DNA of 64,000 nucleotides from Allomuricauda sp. M10 (GTDB taxonomy: Bacteria; Bacteroidota; Bacteroidia; Flavobacteriales; Flavobacteriaceae), in NCBI RefSeq assembly GCF_020782875.1, contig NZ_JAJGBN010000009.1:30497-94496 (forward strand). The letters are read 5' to 3'. Positions 1-10,099 of the stretch are shown one piece after another (position 1 is the first letter of the stretch; each line of letters opens with the position of its first letter). A program made the position numbers and the translations under genes. The notes below the pieces were generated by a model. It had not been told where the DNA came from, made no database searches, and saw only the letters and a list, made by a program, of their open reading frames with translations.

Positions 1-2
1 AA

Positions 3-506
3 AACTTGGGTGATCGAAATGGAAGTGTTGGTGGTGAAGTGTTGAAACGTTTCAATATGGTGTTCGATTATTCCCGTGGCCAGGTAACGCTCCGCAAAAA
101 TGGCAACTTCAAGGAGCCTTTCCAATACAATTTGGCCGGTATAGAACTTCAACATAACGGATTACGCTACATCGCTGAAAGTATTGCCGATAACAACGGA
201 ATTGTAAAGGATGATGATTCTTCCTTCGGAAACGTCAAGATTTTGATAGAGAACCGAACAAAGCTTAGCTTGGTCCCTGAAATAGTCGTATCCAGTATCA
301 GGGCCGGTAGTCCTGCTGCTGAAGCTGGCCTTCGAGAAGGGGACGTGATCTTGGCCATCAATGGAAAGGGAGTGCATCGATATAAGATCCAGGAAATCCT
401 AAAAATGTTGAATGAGAAGGAAGGAAAACGCGTTAAAGTTTTGATTGAACGCTACAACAAAGACCTTCTGTTTTCTTTTGTATTGAAGAAAGTGTTCGAC
501 GACTAG
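3..506 (+). CDS. Aspartyl protease/PDZ domain protein, C-terminal part (5' end outside window)
   Basis: The frame is open from the left edge, so this is the C-terminal 167 residues of a longer protein. The opening GGEVLKRFNMVFDYSRGQVTL resembles the second catalytic-domain half of retroviral-type aspartyl proteases found in Bacteroidota (iG.e.LkrF.v.iDY.r). A PDZ domain follows at about residues 75-165, with the core AGSPAAEAGLREGDVILAIN. Such proteins normally carry a signal peptide and work in the cell envelope, but the N-terminus is not visible here. A hairpin follows the stop codon. The family call is fairly secure; substrate and role are unknown. Confidence 0.8.
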   Translation, partial: NLGDRNGSVGGEVLKRFNMVFDYSRGQVTLRKNGNFKEPFQYNLAGIELQHNGLRYIAESIADNNGIVKDDDSSFGNVKILIENRTKLSLVPEIVVSSIRAGSPAAEAGLREGDVILAINGKGVHRYKIQEILKMLNEKEGKRVKVLIERYNKDLLFSFVLKKVFDD

Positions 507-514
507 AAATAAAA

Positions 515-541
515 AGCCCCGGAAACAAAGTTTCCAGGGCT
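515..541 (-). terminator. Rho-independent terminator of the DUF1573 gene (possibly bidirectional)
   Basis: Arms 515-526 and 530-541 form a 12-bp stem with one C-A mismatch and a 3-nt loop. Read on the minus strand the stem is followed by TTTTTATTTC, a good U-tract. On the plus strand the tail is weaker. It lies between two convergent genes and may serve both. Confidence 0.7.
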
Positions 542-562
542 CCTATTAAAATAATTTTCTTT

Positions 563-955
563 TTACTTACTGGCACCAGGTCCTTTAACCTCTCCTTTGA
601 TTTTTAAAACCTTCGTAGGGGTATCAGAATTGGAGGTCACGGTAATGGCCTTTCTAATTGGGCCAACCCTGTTGGTGTCATATTTCACTTCGATTTTACC
701 TGTTTTACCTGGCATGATCGGTTCTTCCGGTTTTTTAGGGATGGTACATCCACAGCTGGATCTAACATCACTGATTACCAAAGGAGCAGTTCCTGTATTA
801 GTGAATTCAAATACACGAACTCCATCGCTTCCTTTTTCAATTTCACCGTAATCGATGGTCTCACTTTTAAATTCAATTTTAGCCGTAGCTTCTTGCGCAT
901 AGATCCCTAGGGAAATAAGCCCTAAAAATAGCACGAGTACAGTTTTTTTCATCAT
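563..955 (-). CDS. DUF1573 domain-containing exported protein
   Basis: The protein has 130 residues from the ATG at 955. A longer frame begins with TTG at 979, but a promoter -7 box covers that site, so the ATG is preferred. MKKTVLVLFLGLISLGIYAQ is a clear signal peptide. The mature part is a single immunoglobulin-like beta-sandwich of the DUF1573 type: FEFTNTGTAPLVISDVRSSC, then CGCTIPKKPEEPIMPGKTG. The two close cysteines (SSCGCT) are typical of the family. It is probably periplasmic or surface-associated. The function of DUF1573 is not established. The gene is divergent from valS and shares a promoter region of about 200 bp with it. Confidence 0.85.
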   Translation of the reverse strand: MMKKTVLVLFLGLISLGIYAQEATAKIEFKSETIDYGEIEKGSDGVRVFEFTNTGTAPLVISDVRSSCGCTIPKKPEEPIMPGKTGKIEVKYDTNRVGPIRKAITVTSNSDTPTKVLKIKGEVKGPGASK

Positions 956-976
956 TTTTGGTTTTTGGGTGAATTT

Positions 977-1009
977 CAAAAGTAGATGTTTTCACACCTG
1001 CGTCCAAAA
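977..1009 (-). promoter_or_regulatory. Promoter of the DUF1573 gene
   Basis: On the minus strand TTTTG (1009-1005) is followed after 20 nt by TACTTTTG (984-977), matching the Bacteroidota housekeeping consensus TTG-N17-23-TAnnTTTG. The expected start of transcription is near 970, about 15 nt before the ATG at 955. Confidence 0.65.
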
Positions 1010-1012
1010 TTC

Positions 1013-1043
1013 TTTTGTTATGTAATAACGTTACTTATTTTTG
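1013..1043 (+). promoter_or_regulatory. Promoter of valS
   Basis: TTTTG (1013-1017), an 18-nt spacer and TATTTTTG (1036-1043) match the Bacteroidota consensus. Transcription would start near 1050 and leave an untranslated leader of about 100 nt before valS. No T-box-like structure was recognised in that leader. Confidence 0.65.
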
Positions 1044-1153
1044 TTTCGTATTTCTGAATCGGAATCTATCCGAAGAATAGCTATTGATAAACATTGCGCT
1101 TTCCCTTCAAAAATTCGATTCAAACCCATATGTAACAAAAACTGTACCGAAAA

Positions 1154-3778
1154 ATGGAAATTCCATCAAAATATGAGCCCAAAAGGGTTGAAGAGCGCTG
1201 GTATAACTACTGGATGGAGCATGATTATTTTAGCTCAACCCCTGATGAAAGGGAGCCTTACACCATTGTGATTCCCCCACCAAACGTGACAGGGGTGCTC
1301 CATATGGGCCATATGCTCAACAATACCATTCAAGATGTGCTCATACGTCGTGCCCGACTATTGGGAAAAAATGCCTGTTGGGTGCCTGGTACGGATCACG
1401 CTTCCATTGCTACGGAAGCCAAAGTGGTGGCCAAATTAAAGGAACAAGGGATTGATAAGGCCAACTTGTCCCGGGAGGATTTTTTAAAGCACGCTTGGGA
1501 CTGGACCCACGAATATGGTGGTGTCATCCTTCAACAATTGAAAAAACTGGGCTGCTCCTGTGATTGGAACCGGACCAAATTCACCATGGATGATGATATG
1601 TCCGCTTCAGTGATCAAGGTTTTTGTGGATTTGTACAATAAGGGATTGATTTACAGGGGTTATCGAATGGTGAACTGGGATCCTGAAGCCAAAACTACCT
1701 TGTCCGATGAAGAAGTAATCTATGAAGAAAGACAGGGCAATCTGTATTATTTGGCCTATGATATTGAAGGTTCAGACGAAAAGGTAACCATTGCAACCAC
1801 CCGTCCCGAGACCATTTTGGGAGATACTGCCATCTGTATCAACCCAACTGATGAAAGATACCATCATCTTCGCGGTAAAAAGGCCATTGTGCCCATATGT
1901 GGTAGGGTTATCCCGATCATTGAAGATGAATATGTGGATGTGGAGTTCGGTACCGGTTGCTTAAAAGTGACCCCGGCCCACGATGAGAACGATAAGAATC
2001 TTGGGGAAAAGCACAATCTGGAGGTTATTGACATCTTCAATGAGGATGCTACTTTGAATTCCTTCGGATTGCATTACCAAGGTAAAGATCGATTTGTGGT
2101 CCGCAAGGAAATCGCCAAGGAATTGGAAGAAAAGGGATTTTTGGTGAAAACGGAACAGCATATCAACAAGGTGGGGACTTCCGAAAGAACCAAGGCCGTT
2201 ATTGAACCCCGATTGTCCGATCAGTGGTTCCTGAAAATGGAAACTTTGGCCAAACCTGCTTTGGATGCGGTTTTAAATACGCATGATGTTAAGTTGTATC
2301 CTTCCAAATTCGATAATACCTATCGCCATTGGATGGAAAACATCCGCGATTGGAACATATCCCGTCAGTTGTGGTGGGGACAACAGATTCCAGCTTATTA
2401 TTATGGTGATGGCAAAGAGGATTTTGTAGTGGCCGAAACCCCTGAGCAAGCTTTGGAATTGGTTAAATCTAAAAATCCGGCAATCCAACAATCCGATTTA
2501 CGTCAAGATCCGGATGTTTTGGACACTTGGTTTTCTTCCTGGTTATGGCCCATCAGTGTTTTTGGTGGAATCATGGAGCCGGACAATAAGGACGTGAATT
2601 ATTATTATCCCACCAGTGATTTGGTTACCGGTCCCGATATTTTGTTCTTCTGGGTGGCCAGAATGATCATTTCCGGGTACGAGTACAGAGGGGAAAGACC
2701 TTTTGAAAATGTGTATCTGACAGGTTTGGTTCGCGATAAACAGCGTCGGAAAATGTCCAAATCCTTAGGGAATTCCCCTGATGCACTCCAATTGATAGAG
2801 GATTTTGGTGCCGATGGGGTTCGTGTTGGGTTATTATTGAGTTCCGCTGCGGGTAACGACTTGTTGTTTGATGAGGCCCTTTGTCAGCAGGGATCCAATT
2901 TTGCCAATAAGATCTGGAACGCTTTCCGATTGGTGAAAGGTTGGGAAGTTGCTGATATCCCTCAACCTGAAGCTGCTAAAACAGGAATTGACTGGTACAG
3001 GGCCAAGCTGAGTCAGACGTTGGTCGAAATTGAAGACCATTTTTCAAAATATCGCATTTCCGATGCCTTGATGGCCATTTACAAATTGGTTTGGGACGAT
3101 TTCTGTTCTTGGTTGTTGGAAATTGTAAAACCAGCCTATCAACAACCAATAGACCGAACTTCTTTTGAGGCGGTAATCCAATTGTTTGAAGAAAATTTGA
3201 AACTGTTACATCCTTTCATGCCGTTCTTGACCGAGGAGATTTGGCAACACATTGCCAAACGTACCCCTGAGGATGCCCTGATTGTGGCCCAATGGCCCAA
3301 AGCTGAAAAAGTGAACGCCAAATTGATTGCCGATTTTGATTTCGCTGCCGAGGTCATTTCAGGTATCCGAACCATTAGAAAAGAAAAGAGCATTCCTCAA
3401 AAGGATGCTTTGGAACTTTTTATGCTCAATGCGGAGGGAGTAGGTGATAATATGGACGCTATCATCCTAAAGGTGGCCAATGTTTCCAAATTGGAAACCA
3501 TTGATGCAGGATTGGACGGGGCTTTGAGTTATCGAGTGAAGAGTAACGAATATTTTATCCCGATCAGTGGGGCCATAGACGTTGAAGAAGAGATCAAAAA
3601 GATCAAGGAAGAGCTTCAATATACCAAAGGTTTCCTAAAATCGGTACAAGGTAAATTGAGCAACGAACGCTTTGTGAACAATGCACCGGAACAAGTAGTG
3701 GCCATTGAACGCAAAAAAGCAGCTGATGCCGAAGCCAAGATTGAAACCTTGGAAAAAAGCCTGGCCAGTTTGCAATAG
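1154..3778 (+). CDS. valS: Valine--tRNA ligase
   Basis: Class I aminoacyl-tRNA synthetase that charges tRNA-Val with valine in the cytoplasm. The length of 874 residues is normal. The HIGH motif appears as HMGH at residues 50-53 after PPPNVTG. The KMSKS motif is exact at about residue 533. Between them lies the CP1 editing domain ([10 protein letters not shown]). The anticodon-binding domain follows, and the last 70 residues form the charged coiled coil typical of ValRS ([15 protein letters not shown]). The start [17 protein letters not shown] fits the family. A strong terminator follows the stop. Nothing in the sequence is unusual. Confidence 0.98.
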   Translation: MEIPSKYEPKRVEERWYNYWMEHDYFSSTPDEREPYTIVIPPPNVTGVLHMGHMLNNTIQDVLIRRARLLGKNACWVPGTDHASIATEAKVVAKLKEQGIDKANLSREDFLKHAWDWTHEYGGVILQQLKKLGCSCDWNRTKFTMDDDMSASVIKVFVDLYNKGLIYRGYRMVNWDPEAKTTLSDEEVIYEERQGNLYYLAYDIEGSDEKVTIATTRPETILGDTAICINPTDERYHHLRGKKAIVPICGRVIPIIEDEYVDVEFGTGCLKVTPAHDENDKNLGEKHNLEVIDIFNEDATLNSFGLHYQGKDRFVVRKEIAKELEEKGFLVKTEQHINKVGTSERTKAVIEPRLSDQWFLKMETLAKPALDAVLNTHDVKLYPSKFDNTYRHWMENIRDWNISRQLWWGQQIPAYYYGDGKEDFVVAETPEQALELVKSKNPAIQQSDLRQDPDVLDTWFSSWLWPISVFGGIMEPDNKDVNYYYPTSDLVTGPDILFFWVARMIISGYEYRGERPFENVYLTGLVRDKQRRKMSKSLGNSPDALQLIEDFGADGVRVGLLLSSAAGNDLLFDEALCQQGSNFANKIWNAFRLVKGWEVADIPQPEAAKTGIDWYRAKLSQTLVEIEDHFSKYRISDALMAIYKLVWDDFCSWLLEIVKPAYQQPIDRTSFEAVIQLFEENLKLLHPFMPFLTEEIWQHIAKRTPEDALIVAQWPKAEKVNAKLIADFDFAAEVISGIRTIRKEKSIPQKDALELFMLNAEGVGDNMDAIILKVANVSKLETIDAGLDGALSYRVKSNEYFIPISGAIDVEEEIKKIKEELQYTKGFLKSVQGKLSNERFVNNAPEQVVAIERKKAADAEAKIETLEKSLASLQ

Positions 3779-3806
3779 CCTTTCGTTATATCGCTAAATA
3801 ATTTGT

Positions 3807-3835
3807 GAAAAGGGAAGGGGACTTCCCTTTTTTCT
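3807..3835 (+). terminator. Terminator of valS
   Basis: AAAAGGGAAG (3808-3817 with flank), a GGGA loop and CTTCCCTTTT form a perfect stem that runs into TTTTTT, 30 nt after the valS stop codon. Confidence 0.85.
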
Positions 3836-4040
3836 TGTTCAAATGCTTCGAGTGTTAATGCGATAATAGAAATACGAGTTTGGTTGTTAGGCAAGGTGGA
3901 GATTTCTTCCCAAATGAAAAGAAGTTCGCAGTCCAGTTCGAATATCACTTACGCAAACGATATAGATTTATTTAAAAATTTGAAGTAAATTCATGACGCA
4001 TTACCCCGTACCTGCGTTGGTTAAACTTTAAATTTTACAG

Positions 4041-5309
4041 ATGGAATCGTATGCGACGGCATTGCTTTATGCCACTCCTTTCTTCATCGGGTTGGTCTTG
4101 GTGGAGGTGCTCTATGGCAGATTTGCAAAAAATCAGAAACACAATGTAATGGATACCGTGAGCAGCCTGAGCTCCGGATTGACCAATGTGGTGAAAGACT
4201 CACTTGGACTTGGTATCATTTTGATCAGCTATCCTTTTTTATTGGAGCATTTGGCCCTTATCGAAATCAAATCCACTTGGTTGGTTTGGGTAGTGGCGTT
4301 TATCGCTTTGGATTTTGCCGGGTATTGGAACCATAGGTTGAGTCATCATATCAATTTCTTTTGGAACCAACATGTGATCCATCACAGCAGTGAGGAATTT
4401 AATTTGGCCTGTGCCCTGCGTCAGCCTATTTCCAACCTATTGGGGTATTATGCCTTGTTGTTGATTCCTGCTGCGCTTTTGGGAGTTCCCAATACGGTCA
4501 TCGCTGTTTTGGCCCCGATTCATTTGTTCGCGCAGTTTTGGTACCATACCCAACATATCGGAAAAATGGGGTGGTTAGAGTATGTGATCGTGACGCCTTC
4601 GCAACATCGGGTGCACCACGCCATCAACCAACAATATATCGATAAAAACCTAGGACAGATTTTCTGCATTTGGGATCGCATGTTCGGTACTTTTCAAGAA
4701 GAGCTGGAGGAGGTGCCGCCTCAATATGGTGTTTTGAAACCTGCCCACACTTGGAACCCCATCATCATCAACTTTCAACATTTATGGCGATTGATGCAAG
4801 ACGCTTGGAGGACTAAGAATTATTGGGACAAATTCCGTATTTGGTTCATGCCAACTGGATGGAGACCTAAAGATGTAAAGGATAAATACCCAGTTGAGAT
4901 TATTGAGGATGTGTACCATTTTAAAAAGTACCAACCGGAATCTTCCATGGCGTTAAAGGGTTATTCGCTTTTTCAGTTGATCGTGACCACAGTGTTGATG
5001 CTTTTTATGTTCTACAATTACTCAGAAATCGGTTTTGAAGGGTTGTTGTTGTTCGGTGCCTTTGTTTTTTTAGGAGTTTATGGATACACCACTTTAATGG
5101 ACCGTGCCCCTTACGCCGTTTGGATAGAGCTGTTCAGGGGCTTGGCAGGCTTGGTTCTGATTTATTGGACCAATGATTGGTTCGGTATCAATGCATTTTT
5201 ACCGATGGGAAGCTATCTTGTAGGGTTGTATTTTGTAGTCACCATTTTTGGGGCCATCTACTTCACGTATTTTGAAAAGACCTTGGCAACCCCAGATTTG
5301 GTTTCTTAA
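4041..5309 (+). CDS. Sterol desaturase / fatty acid hydroxylase superfamily membrane protein
   Basis: A 422-residue integral membrane di-iron enzyme. The three histidine clusters of the superfamily are visible: HRLSHH (from about residue 98), HVIHH (about 111) and HRVHH (about 189). The surrounding sequence (NFFWNQHVIHHSSEEFNLA) resembles alkylglycerol-monooxygenase-like members. Hydrophobic segments lie near residues 5-20, 45-65, 80-95 and 140-165. The C-terminal 120 residues add four more membrane spans of unknown role. It would oxidise a lipid C-H bond, but the substrate cannot be read from sequence. It stands alone and is convergent with the acyl-CoA-binding protein gene, the two ends overlapping by 4 nt (5306-5309). 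Confidence 0.85.
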   Translation: MESYATALLYATPFFIGLVLVEVLYGRFAKNQKHNVMDTVSSLSSGLTNVVKDSLGLGIILISYPFLLEHLALIEIKSTWLVWVVAFIALDFAGYWNHRLSHHINFFWNQHVIHHSSEEFNLACALRQPISNLLGYYALLLIPAALLGVPNTVIAVLAPIHLFAQFWYHTQHIGKMGWLEYVIVTPSQHRVHHAINQQYIDKNLGQIFCIWDRMFGTFQEELEEVPPQYGVLKPAHTWNPIIINFQHLWRLMQDAWRTKNYWDKFRIWFMPTGWRPKDVKDKYPVEIIEDVYHFKKYQPESSMALKGYSLFQLIVTTVLMLFMFYNYSEIGFEGLLLFGAFVFLGVYGYTTLMDRAPYAVWIELFRGLAGLVLIYWTNDWFGINAFLPMGSYLVGLYFVVTIFGAIYFTYFEKTLATPDLVS

Positions 5310-5569
5310 CGAAAGTTCAATTCTTTTTCTACAAGCTCGATATATTTTTCCATGGCCTCTTTGGGGCCAATGTTCTGTGCTTGAAAAAGGGCATTTGCCT
5401 TAAAGGCGTTGATTAATGGCGTTCTACTGCCAGGGTTGTCGTAATTTCTATTGGCTATTTTGAAATAGGCATATAATCGGAGCAAAAAATCCGCAGGTAA
5501 TGGTTCTGTATAACTGTTTACAAAAGCCACTGCCTCATTGAACTTTTTATGTAGCTCTTCATCATTCAT
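5306..5569 (-). CDS. Acyl-CoA-binding protein
   Basis: The 87-residue protein starting MNDEELHKKFNEAVAFVNSY is the full four-helix acyl-CoA-binding fold, with YAYFKIANRNYDN as the ligand-binding helix region. It binds long-chain acyl-CoA in the cytosol. A frame extending 8 residues further upstream exists, but the ATG at 5569 overlaps the psd stop by 8 nt and gives the normal family length. Its place after cdsA and psd points to a supply or buffering role for phospholipid synthesis; that link is inferred from context. Confidence 0.88.
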   Translation of the reverse strand: MNDEELHKKFNEAVAFVNSYTEPLPADFLLRLYAYFKIANRNYDNPGSRTPLINAFKANALFQAQNIGPKEAMEKYIELVEKELNFR

Positions 5570-6230
5570 CGTCCTCAGGTCTGAAGGAAGCAATACAGGT
5601 TTTGGCGCCGACCACTTTTTGGTTCAACTTAACGGTAATGTTACAGTTCAAGGGCAATAAAAGGTCTACCCTGGATCCAAATTTGATGAAACCGGCATCT
5701 TGTCCTTGCGTAACCTGTTCCCCTTCTTCGGCATAGTTTACAATGCGACGGGCCAAGGCTCCGGCAATCTGTCTATATCCAATTTCTCCAAACTTGGGAG
5801 TGTGCAACACTACTGTGGTGCGCTCGTTTTCGGTACTCGATTTAGGATGCCATGCCACCAAATATTTTCCTGGGTGGTATTTGGAATAGGTGACCGTTCC
5901 ACTGGCCGGGTAGCGCGTAACGTGCACATTCACCGGTGACATGAATATGGAAACCTGTCTTCTTCGTTCCTTAAAATATTCGGTTTCTTCCACTTCTTCA
6001 ATGACCACTACCTTACCGTCAACTGGGGCCAAAATTTCATTAAAATTGGGGGTAACGGGACGTTTGGGGTTCCTGAAAAACTGCAGGATGAGTATCAAAA
6101 GGATCAATGCGGTAATCTGTATCGCATATCTGGCCCATTCCAATTGCATATAGAATTCGGCGGCTAGAATGGCGGCGACCACTATAAAAAATGTAGTAAT
6201 AATTATTTTTTGACCCTCTTTATGAAACAT
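5562..6230 (-). CDS. psd: Phosphatidylserine decarboxylase
   Basis: Makes phosphatidylethanolamine from phosphatidylserine at the inner membrane. The 222-residue length marks the short proenzyme class. Two N-terminal hydrophobic segments (about residues 9-50) anchor it. The self-cleavage site that makes the pyruvoyl group is FGSRVDLLLP, with the serine at about residue 186. The usual LGST is FGSR here, as in other short-form enzymes. SPVNVHVTRYPASGTV is the conserved core. The 5' end overlaps cdsA by 11 nt and the 3' end overlaps the acyl-CoA-binding protein gene, so translation is probably coupled. Confidence 0.95.
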   Translation of the reverse strand: MFHKEGQKIIITTFFIVVAAILAAEFYMQLEWARYAIQITALILLILILQFFRNPKRPVTPNFNEILAPVDGKVVVIEEVEETEYFKERRRQVSIFMSPVNVHVTRYPASGTVTYSKYHPGKYLVAWHPKSSTENERTTVVLHTPKFGEIGYRQIAGALARRIVNYAEEGEQVTQGQDAGFIKFGSRVDLLLPLNCNITVKLNQKVVGAKTCIASFRPEDDE

Positions 6231-7023
6231 AGGAGAATAAGTTTAGTATCAAATAGGCAAACGGTGCCGCAAAGACCAAGCTGTCCAATCGGTCCCAAAT
6301 TCCACCATGACCTGGCAATATGGCACCACTGTCCTTAACACCAGCCATTCGCTTGAATTTGGATTCCAATAGATCGCCCAAACTACCGGCAACCACTATT
6401 AATGTAGCCATTGCCATCCATTGGGTCACGGTCAGTTTTGTCTCATACCACGATAAAATGTAGGCGGCTACGAGTGCAAAAATAAGACCTCCGATAGAAC
6501 CTTCAATAGTTTTTTTGGGAGAAACTGATGGAAAAAGTTTGGTGCGCCCCAAAGTCCTTCCCACCAAATAGGCAAAAGTGTCGTTTACCCAAATCAATAT
6601 AAAGATGCCCATAATTAAAAATTGGGCAAAATCTTCCTCTTTATATGGAATCATTGTCAAAAAGATGCATCCTCCACCTATATAGAAAACCGCAATCACG
6701 AATTTTTGAAAATCGGTAAATTTTGCTGGCTTATCAGAAAAAAGGAACATGAGTAACGCCAAATCTACCGTTATGGTCAGTAGCATAAGCACAGTAATGG
6801 CTGCACTATCTTTTACCAAGTAAATGTAGGCCCACCAAAGTGCCAAATAGGCCACAAAGATGTAATATCCCTTGATCCGTACTATTTTTTTGAACTCGTA
6901 CAAACAGGTAAGCCCAAAGGCCATAAAAAGAAAGTCAAAGGCATCCGAACTCAAAAAAACAGTCCCCAAGAGAAGCACAACATAGATGACCCCGGTAATG
7001 GAGCGTCGTAAAATTTCCCTCAT
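6220..7023 (-). CDS. cdsA: Phosphatidate cytidylyltransferase
   Basis: Makes CDP-diacylglycerol from phosphatidate and CTP, the branch-point precursor of bacterial phospholipids. The 267-residue protein is highly hydrophobic with about seven or eight membrane spans. The family signature lies near the C-terminus at about residues 221-250: KRMAGVKDSGAILPGHGG followed by WDRLDS. It directly precedes psd, so two steps of phosphatidylethanolamine synthesis are adjacent. The gap to the upstream LUD gene is 4 nt. Confidence 0.96.
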   Translation of the reverse strand: MREILRRSITGVIYVVLLLGTVFLSSDAFDFLFMAFGLTCLYEFKKIVRIKGYYIFVAYLALWWAYIYLVKDSAAITVLMLLTITVDLALLMFLFSDKPAKFTDFQKFVIAVFYIGGGCIFLTMIPYKEEDFAQFLIMGIFILIWVNDTFAYLVGRTLGRTKLFPSVSPKKTIEGSIGGLIFALVAAYILSWYETKLTVTQWMAMATLIVVAGSLGDLLESKFKRMAGVKDSGAILPGHGGIWDRLDSLVFAAPFAYLILNLFSYVS

Positions 7024-7027
7024 GAAA

Positions 7028-7636
7028 TCAGTAGTCTTCTAGGAGTAAAAGATAGACATTTTTTGAGGCACTCCCATAGGAAAGGAAATCATCCTTGTTT
7101 TCCTGGGTAAGTTGAAAGTGCTTTAAAGTTGTAATGTTATTGGGAATATTCTTTTGGTAGCGTTCCTTGATGATCTTGAGTCCTTCGCTGATAGAGTCCA
7201 CCAATTGACTGGTGGTCGCAAATACGATCAGGTTGGAAGGAAGCTCATCCAACTTTTTTTCCTTAATCTGGTTGGAGCACACTAGGATGGAACCATTGTG
7301 GGCCACCAAGTGCTCGCAAGTCGTAAAAAAGATATCGCTTTCCTGTCTGTCGTTAGTGAATTTCAGGTTCTCCGAAGAAAACTTGGTCTCCAATCTAGGA
7401 TCGAGGGTATAGAGCAAATGGTTCTGCCAATCGTTCTCCGAGATAATGTTTTTCAAGGCATCTGAAACTTCTGAAAAATCTTCACAGTAAATGAATTTGC
7501 CCCCATTTTTTTTGAAATAGATGGTGAATTTTTCATCCACGGGAATTTTTAGATCGGGCATGTGCTCTCCACGGGTTTCCGCTGTTTCTTTGGAAACCTT
7601 TTTTCCTCCTCCAAAAAGTTTTTTGAAAACTCCCAT
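7028..7636 (-). CDS. LUD domain protein (LutB/LutC-like fold)
   Basis: A 202-residue soluble protein. FFTTCEHLVAHNGSILVCSN and LPSNLIVFATTSQLVDSISE match the LUD domain, a Rossmann-like fold shared with lactate-utilisation proteins LutB and LutC and related to 5-formyltetrahydrofolate cyclo-ligase. It lacks the ferredoxin-like iron-sulfur motifs of LutB, so it is a stand-alone LUD domain. It lies between ftsH and cdsA in one tight run (50-nt and 4-nt gaps). Membership in a lactate pathway is not supported by the neighbours. Function unknown. Confidence 0.7.
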   Translation of the reverse strand: MGVFKKLFGGGKKVSKETAETRGEHMPDLKIPVDEKFTIYFKKNGGKFIYCEDFSEVSDALKNIISENDWQNHLLYTLDPRLETKFSSENLKFTNDRQESDIFFTTCEHLVAHNGSILVCSNQIKEKKLDELPSNLIVFATTSQLVDSISEGLKIIKERYQKNIPNNITTLKHFQLTQENKDDFLSYGSASKNVYLLLLEDY

Positions 7637-7686
7637 CTATTGTATCAGGTGCATATTCAATATAAATTCAATCCAAGATTTTTAGC

Positions 7687-9633
7687 TTATTTGGCAGGTT
7701 CTAGCTCTTCATGTTTTTCAAAAGGCCTTCTACCAAAGATTTTCTCCAAATCGTCCTTAAAGATAACTTCTTTTTCTAACAGCCTATCTGCCAATTCTGT
7801 TAGCTTGTCCTTGTTATCGGCCAATAGTTTAATGGCTCTTTGGTATTGCTCTTCAATGATTTTTGAAATCTCTTGATCAATTTTCTGTGCAGTCTCCTCG
7901 CTGTACGGTTTGGTGAAACCATATTCGTTTTGTCCGGTTGAATCGTAATAGGTAATGTTACCCAATTCATCATTAAGACCATAAATAGTTACCATGGCAC
8001 GAGCTTGTTTGGTCACTTTTTCCAAATCGCTCAAAGCACCTGTCGAAATTTTATCGAACATTACCTTTTCTGCCGCACGACCTCCCATGGTGGCACACAT
8101 TTCATCCAACATTTGTTCGGTTCGGACGATTAGGCGTTCTTCTGGTAAGTACCATGCAGCACCCAAAGATTGTCCCCTAGGAACGATGGTGACCTTCACC
8201 AAAGGTGCGGCGTGTTCCAACATCCAACTAACAGTGGCGTGGCCAGCCTCATGGTAGGCAATAGTCTTTTTCTCTTCTGGGGTGATGATTTTGTTCTTCT
8301 TTTCCAAACCACCAACGATTCTATCCACGGCATCAAGAAAATCTTGCTTGGTCACCGCTTTTTTCTCTTTACGGGCGGCGATAAGGGCGGCCTCGTTACA
8401 TACGTTGGCGATATCCGCACCTGAGAATCCAGGGGTTTGCTTCGCCAAAAAGTCAAGATCCAAGGTCTCGGCGGTTTTGATTGGGCGCAAATGCACCTCA
8501 AAAATTTCTTTTCTTTCGTTCAAATCTGGAAGGTCCACATAGATCTGACGGTCAAAACGACCGGCACGCATCAAGGCTTTATCCAGTACATCAGCACGGT
8601 TGGTAGCGGCCAATACGATTACGTTGGTATTGGTTCCAAAACCGTCCATCTCGGTCAACAATTGGTTCAGGGTGTTTTCCCTTTCGTCATTGGAACCTGT
8701 GAAGTTGTTTTTCCCCCTAGCACGACCAATCGCATCGATCTCATCAATAAAGATGATGGCAGGTGACTTATCCTTTGCCTGTTTGAAAAGGTCACGTACC
8801 CTAGAGGCACCAACCCCAACGAACATTTCAACAAAGTCAGAACCTGAAAGGGAAAAGAAAGGAACTTTTGCTTCCCCGGCAACGGCCTTGGCCAAAAGGG
8901 TCTTACCTGTTCCCGGAGGGCCTACCAAAAGGGCCCCTTTCGGGATTTTACCTCCCAGTGAAGTGTATTTATCAGGGTTTTTAAGGAATTCCACAATCTC
9001 TTGTACTTCTTCCTTGGCACCCTCCAAACCAGCAACATCTTTAAAAGAAGTGCGGGTATCGGTTTTCTCGTCGAACAATTTGGCCTTTGATTTTCCGATG
9101 TTGAAAATCTGACCACCTGCACCGCCTCCTGCGCCACCGGACATTCTTCGCATCAAATAGATCCAAATACCAATGATCAACACAAACGGCAACAAGGAAA
9201 GTAACAATTCCCCGATTACGTTGGATTCCGTATCGAACTCAACAATGGTGTCGAGGTTGTTTTCTTTTTTGATCTCGGAGATTTCGTTCTGAAAAATCTG
9301 AAGATCTCCATAATCCAACACATATTGAGGCAATAAACTGCTGGAAGGGAACAATGGTTTTTTGGCCACTCCCTTATGAACGTCCTTCTTTAAGGCTTCT
9401 TCGGTAAGGTAAACCTTTGCCTGTCTGGTATTGGTAATGATGACGATTTTGGATATATCGCCATTACGCAAAAATTCCTGCAACTCGGAAGTTGTGGTCT
9501 TTTCGGTACTTGAAAAACTACTTCCACCAAAAAACTGGAAACCAATGATCAATGCGATTACTACGCCATAAATCCACCACGAACTAAAACGCGGCCTCTT
9601 TGGGGGGGTATTTGAATTGTTCTCTTTTGCCAT
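7687..9633 (-). CDS. ftsH: ATP-dependent zinc metalloprotease FtsH
   Basis: Membrane-anchored AAA+ protease for membrane and short-lived regulatory proteins. In order along the 648 residues: an N-terminal span (about 20-38), a periplasmic domain, a second span (about 142-161), Walker A GPPGTGKT (238-245), Walker [12 protein letters not shown], the second region of homology ([20 protein letters not shown]), and the zinc site HEAGH in the M41 peptidase domain. Length and order are normal. The start codon is 6 nt from the rsfS stop. Confidence 0.98.
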   Translation of the reverse strand: MAKENNSNTPPKRPRFSSWWIYGVVIALIIGFQFFGGSSFSSTEKTTTSELQEFLRNGDISKIVIITNTRQAKVYLTEEALKKDVHKGVAKKPLFPSSSLLPQYVLDYGDLQIFQNEISEIKKENNLDTIVEFDTESNVIGELLLSLLPFVLIIGIWIYLMRRMSGGAGGGAGGQIFNIGKSKAKLFDEKTDTRTSFKDVAGLEGAKEEVQEIVEFLKNPDKYTSLGGKIPKGALLVGPPGTGKTLLAKAVAGEAKVPFFSLSGSDFVEMFVGVGASRVRDLFKQAKDKSPAIIFIDEIDAIGRARGKNNFTGSNDERENTLNQLLTEMDGFGTNTNVIVLAATNRADVLDKALMRAGRFDRQIYVDLPDLNERKEIFEVHLRPIKTAETLDLDFLAKQTPGFSGADIANVCNEAALIAARKEKKAVTKQDFLDAVDRIVGGLEKKNKIITPEEKKTIAYHEAGHATVSWMLEHAAPLVKVTIVPRGQSLGAAWYLPEERLIVRTEQMLDEMCATMGGRAAEKVMFDKISTGALSDLEKVTKQARAMVTIYGLNDELGNITYYDSTGQNEYGFTKPYSEETAQKIDQEISKIIEEQYQRAIKLLADNKDKLTELADRLLEKEVIFKDDLEKIFGRRPFEKHEELEPAK

Positions 9634-9639
9634 TTTGTT

Positions 9640-10017
9640 TTAAGAATTGTAGCTGCTCTCCACCATGGTTACTTTGGCGTCACCCCAAAGTCCCTCAATG
9701 TCGTAGAATTCCCTAATGTGTTTTTGAAATACATGTACCACTACATTTACATAGTCCATCAATACCCATTCGGCGTTCTCAGAACCTTCAATGTGCCAAG
9801 GTTTGTCCTTTGAGGCTTTACTCACTGTTTTCTGGATCGAGGATACAATTGCGTTTACATGCGTGTTGGAAGTACCATTGCAGATGATGAAGTAGTCGCA
9901 AACAGTATTTTCGATTTCCCTCAGGTCCAGTAGATTAATGTCGACTCCTTTAACGTCTTCTATCCCTTCTAAGATCAAGGCAATCAGTTCATCTGCGCTA
10001 GCTTTTGTTTTCTGCAT
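9640..10017 (-). CDS. rsfS: Ribosomal silencing factor RsfS
   Basis: Binds ribosomal protein uL14 and blocks subunit joining when nutrients are short. The 125-residue protein carries the family core: KGVDINLLDLREIENTVCDY, then FIICNGTSNTHV and VVVHVFQKHIREFYDIEGLW. It is the first gene of the ftsH-cdsA-psd run and is divergent from birA across about 80 bp. TAAATTTG on the minus strand (10045-10038) is a possible -7 box, but no matching -33 box was found. Confidence 0.95.
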   Translation of the reverse strand: MQKTKASADELIALILEGIEDVKGVDINLLDLREIENTVCDYFIICNGTSNTHVNAIVSSIQKTVSKASKDKPWHIEGSENAEWVLMDYVNVVVHVFQKHIREFYDIEGLWGDAKVTMVESSYNS

Positions 10018-10099
10018 TCAAAAAATTTAGTTTCTACAAATTTAGGTATTTTTTGTTTTCTTAGCCTTAGTTTTTAACAAATCGATAAGGCGCACCACT

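Noticed and set aside
3616..3948. 110-residue minus-strand frame across the valS end
   Set aside because: It covers the valS coiled coil and its terminator, and has no start context or domain.
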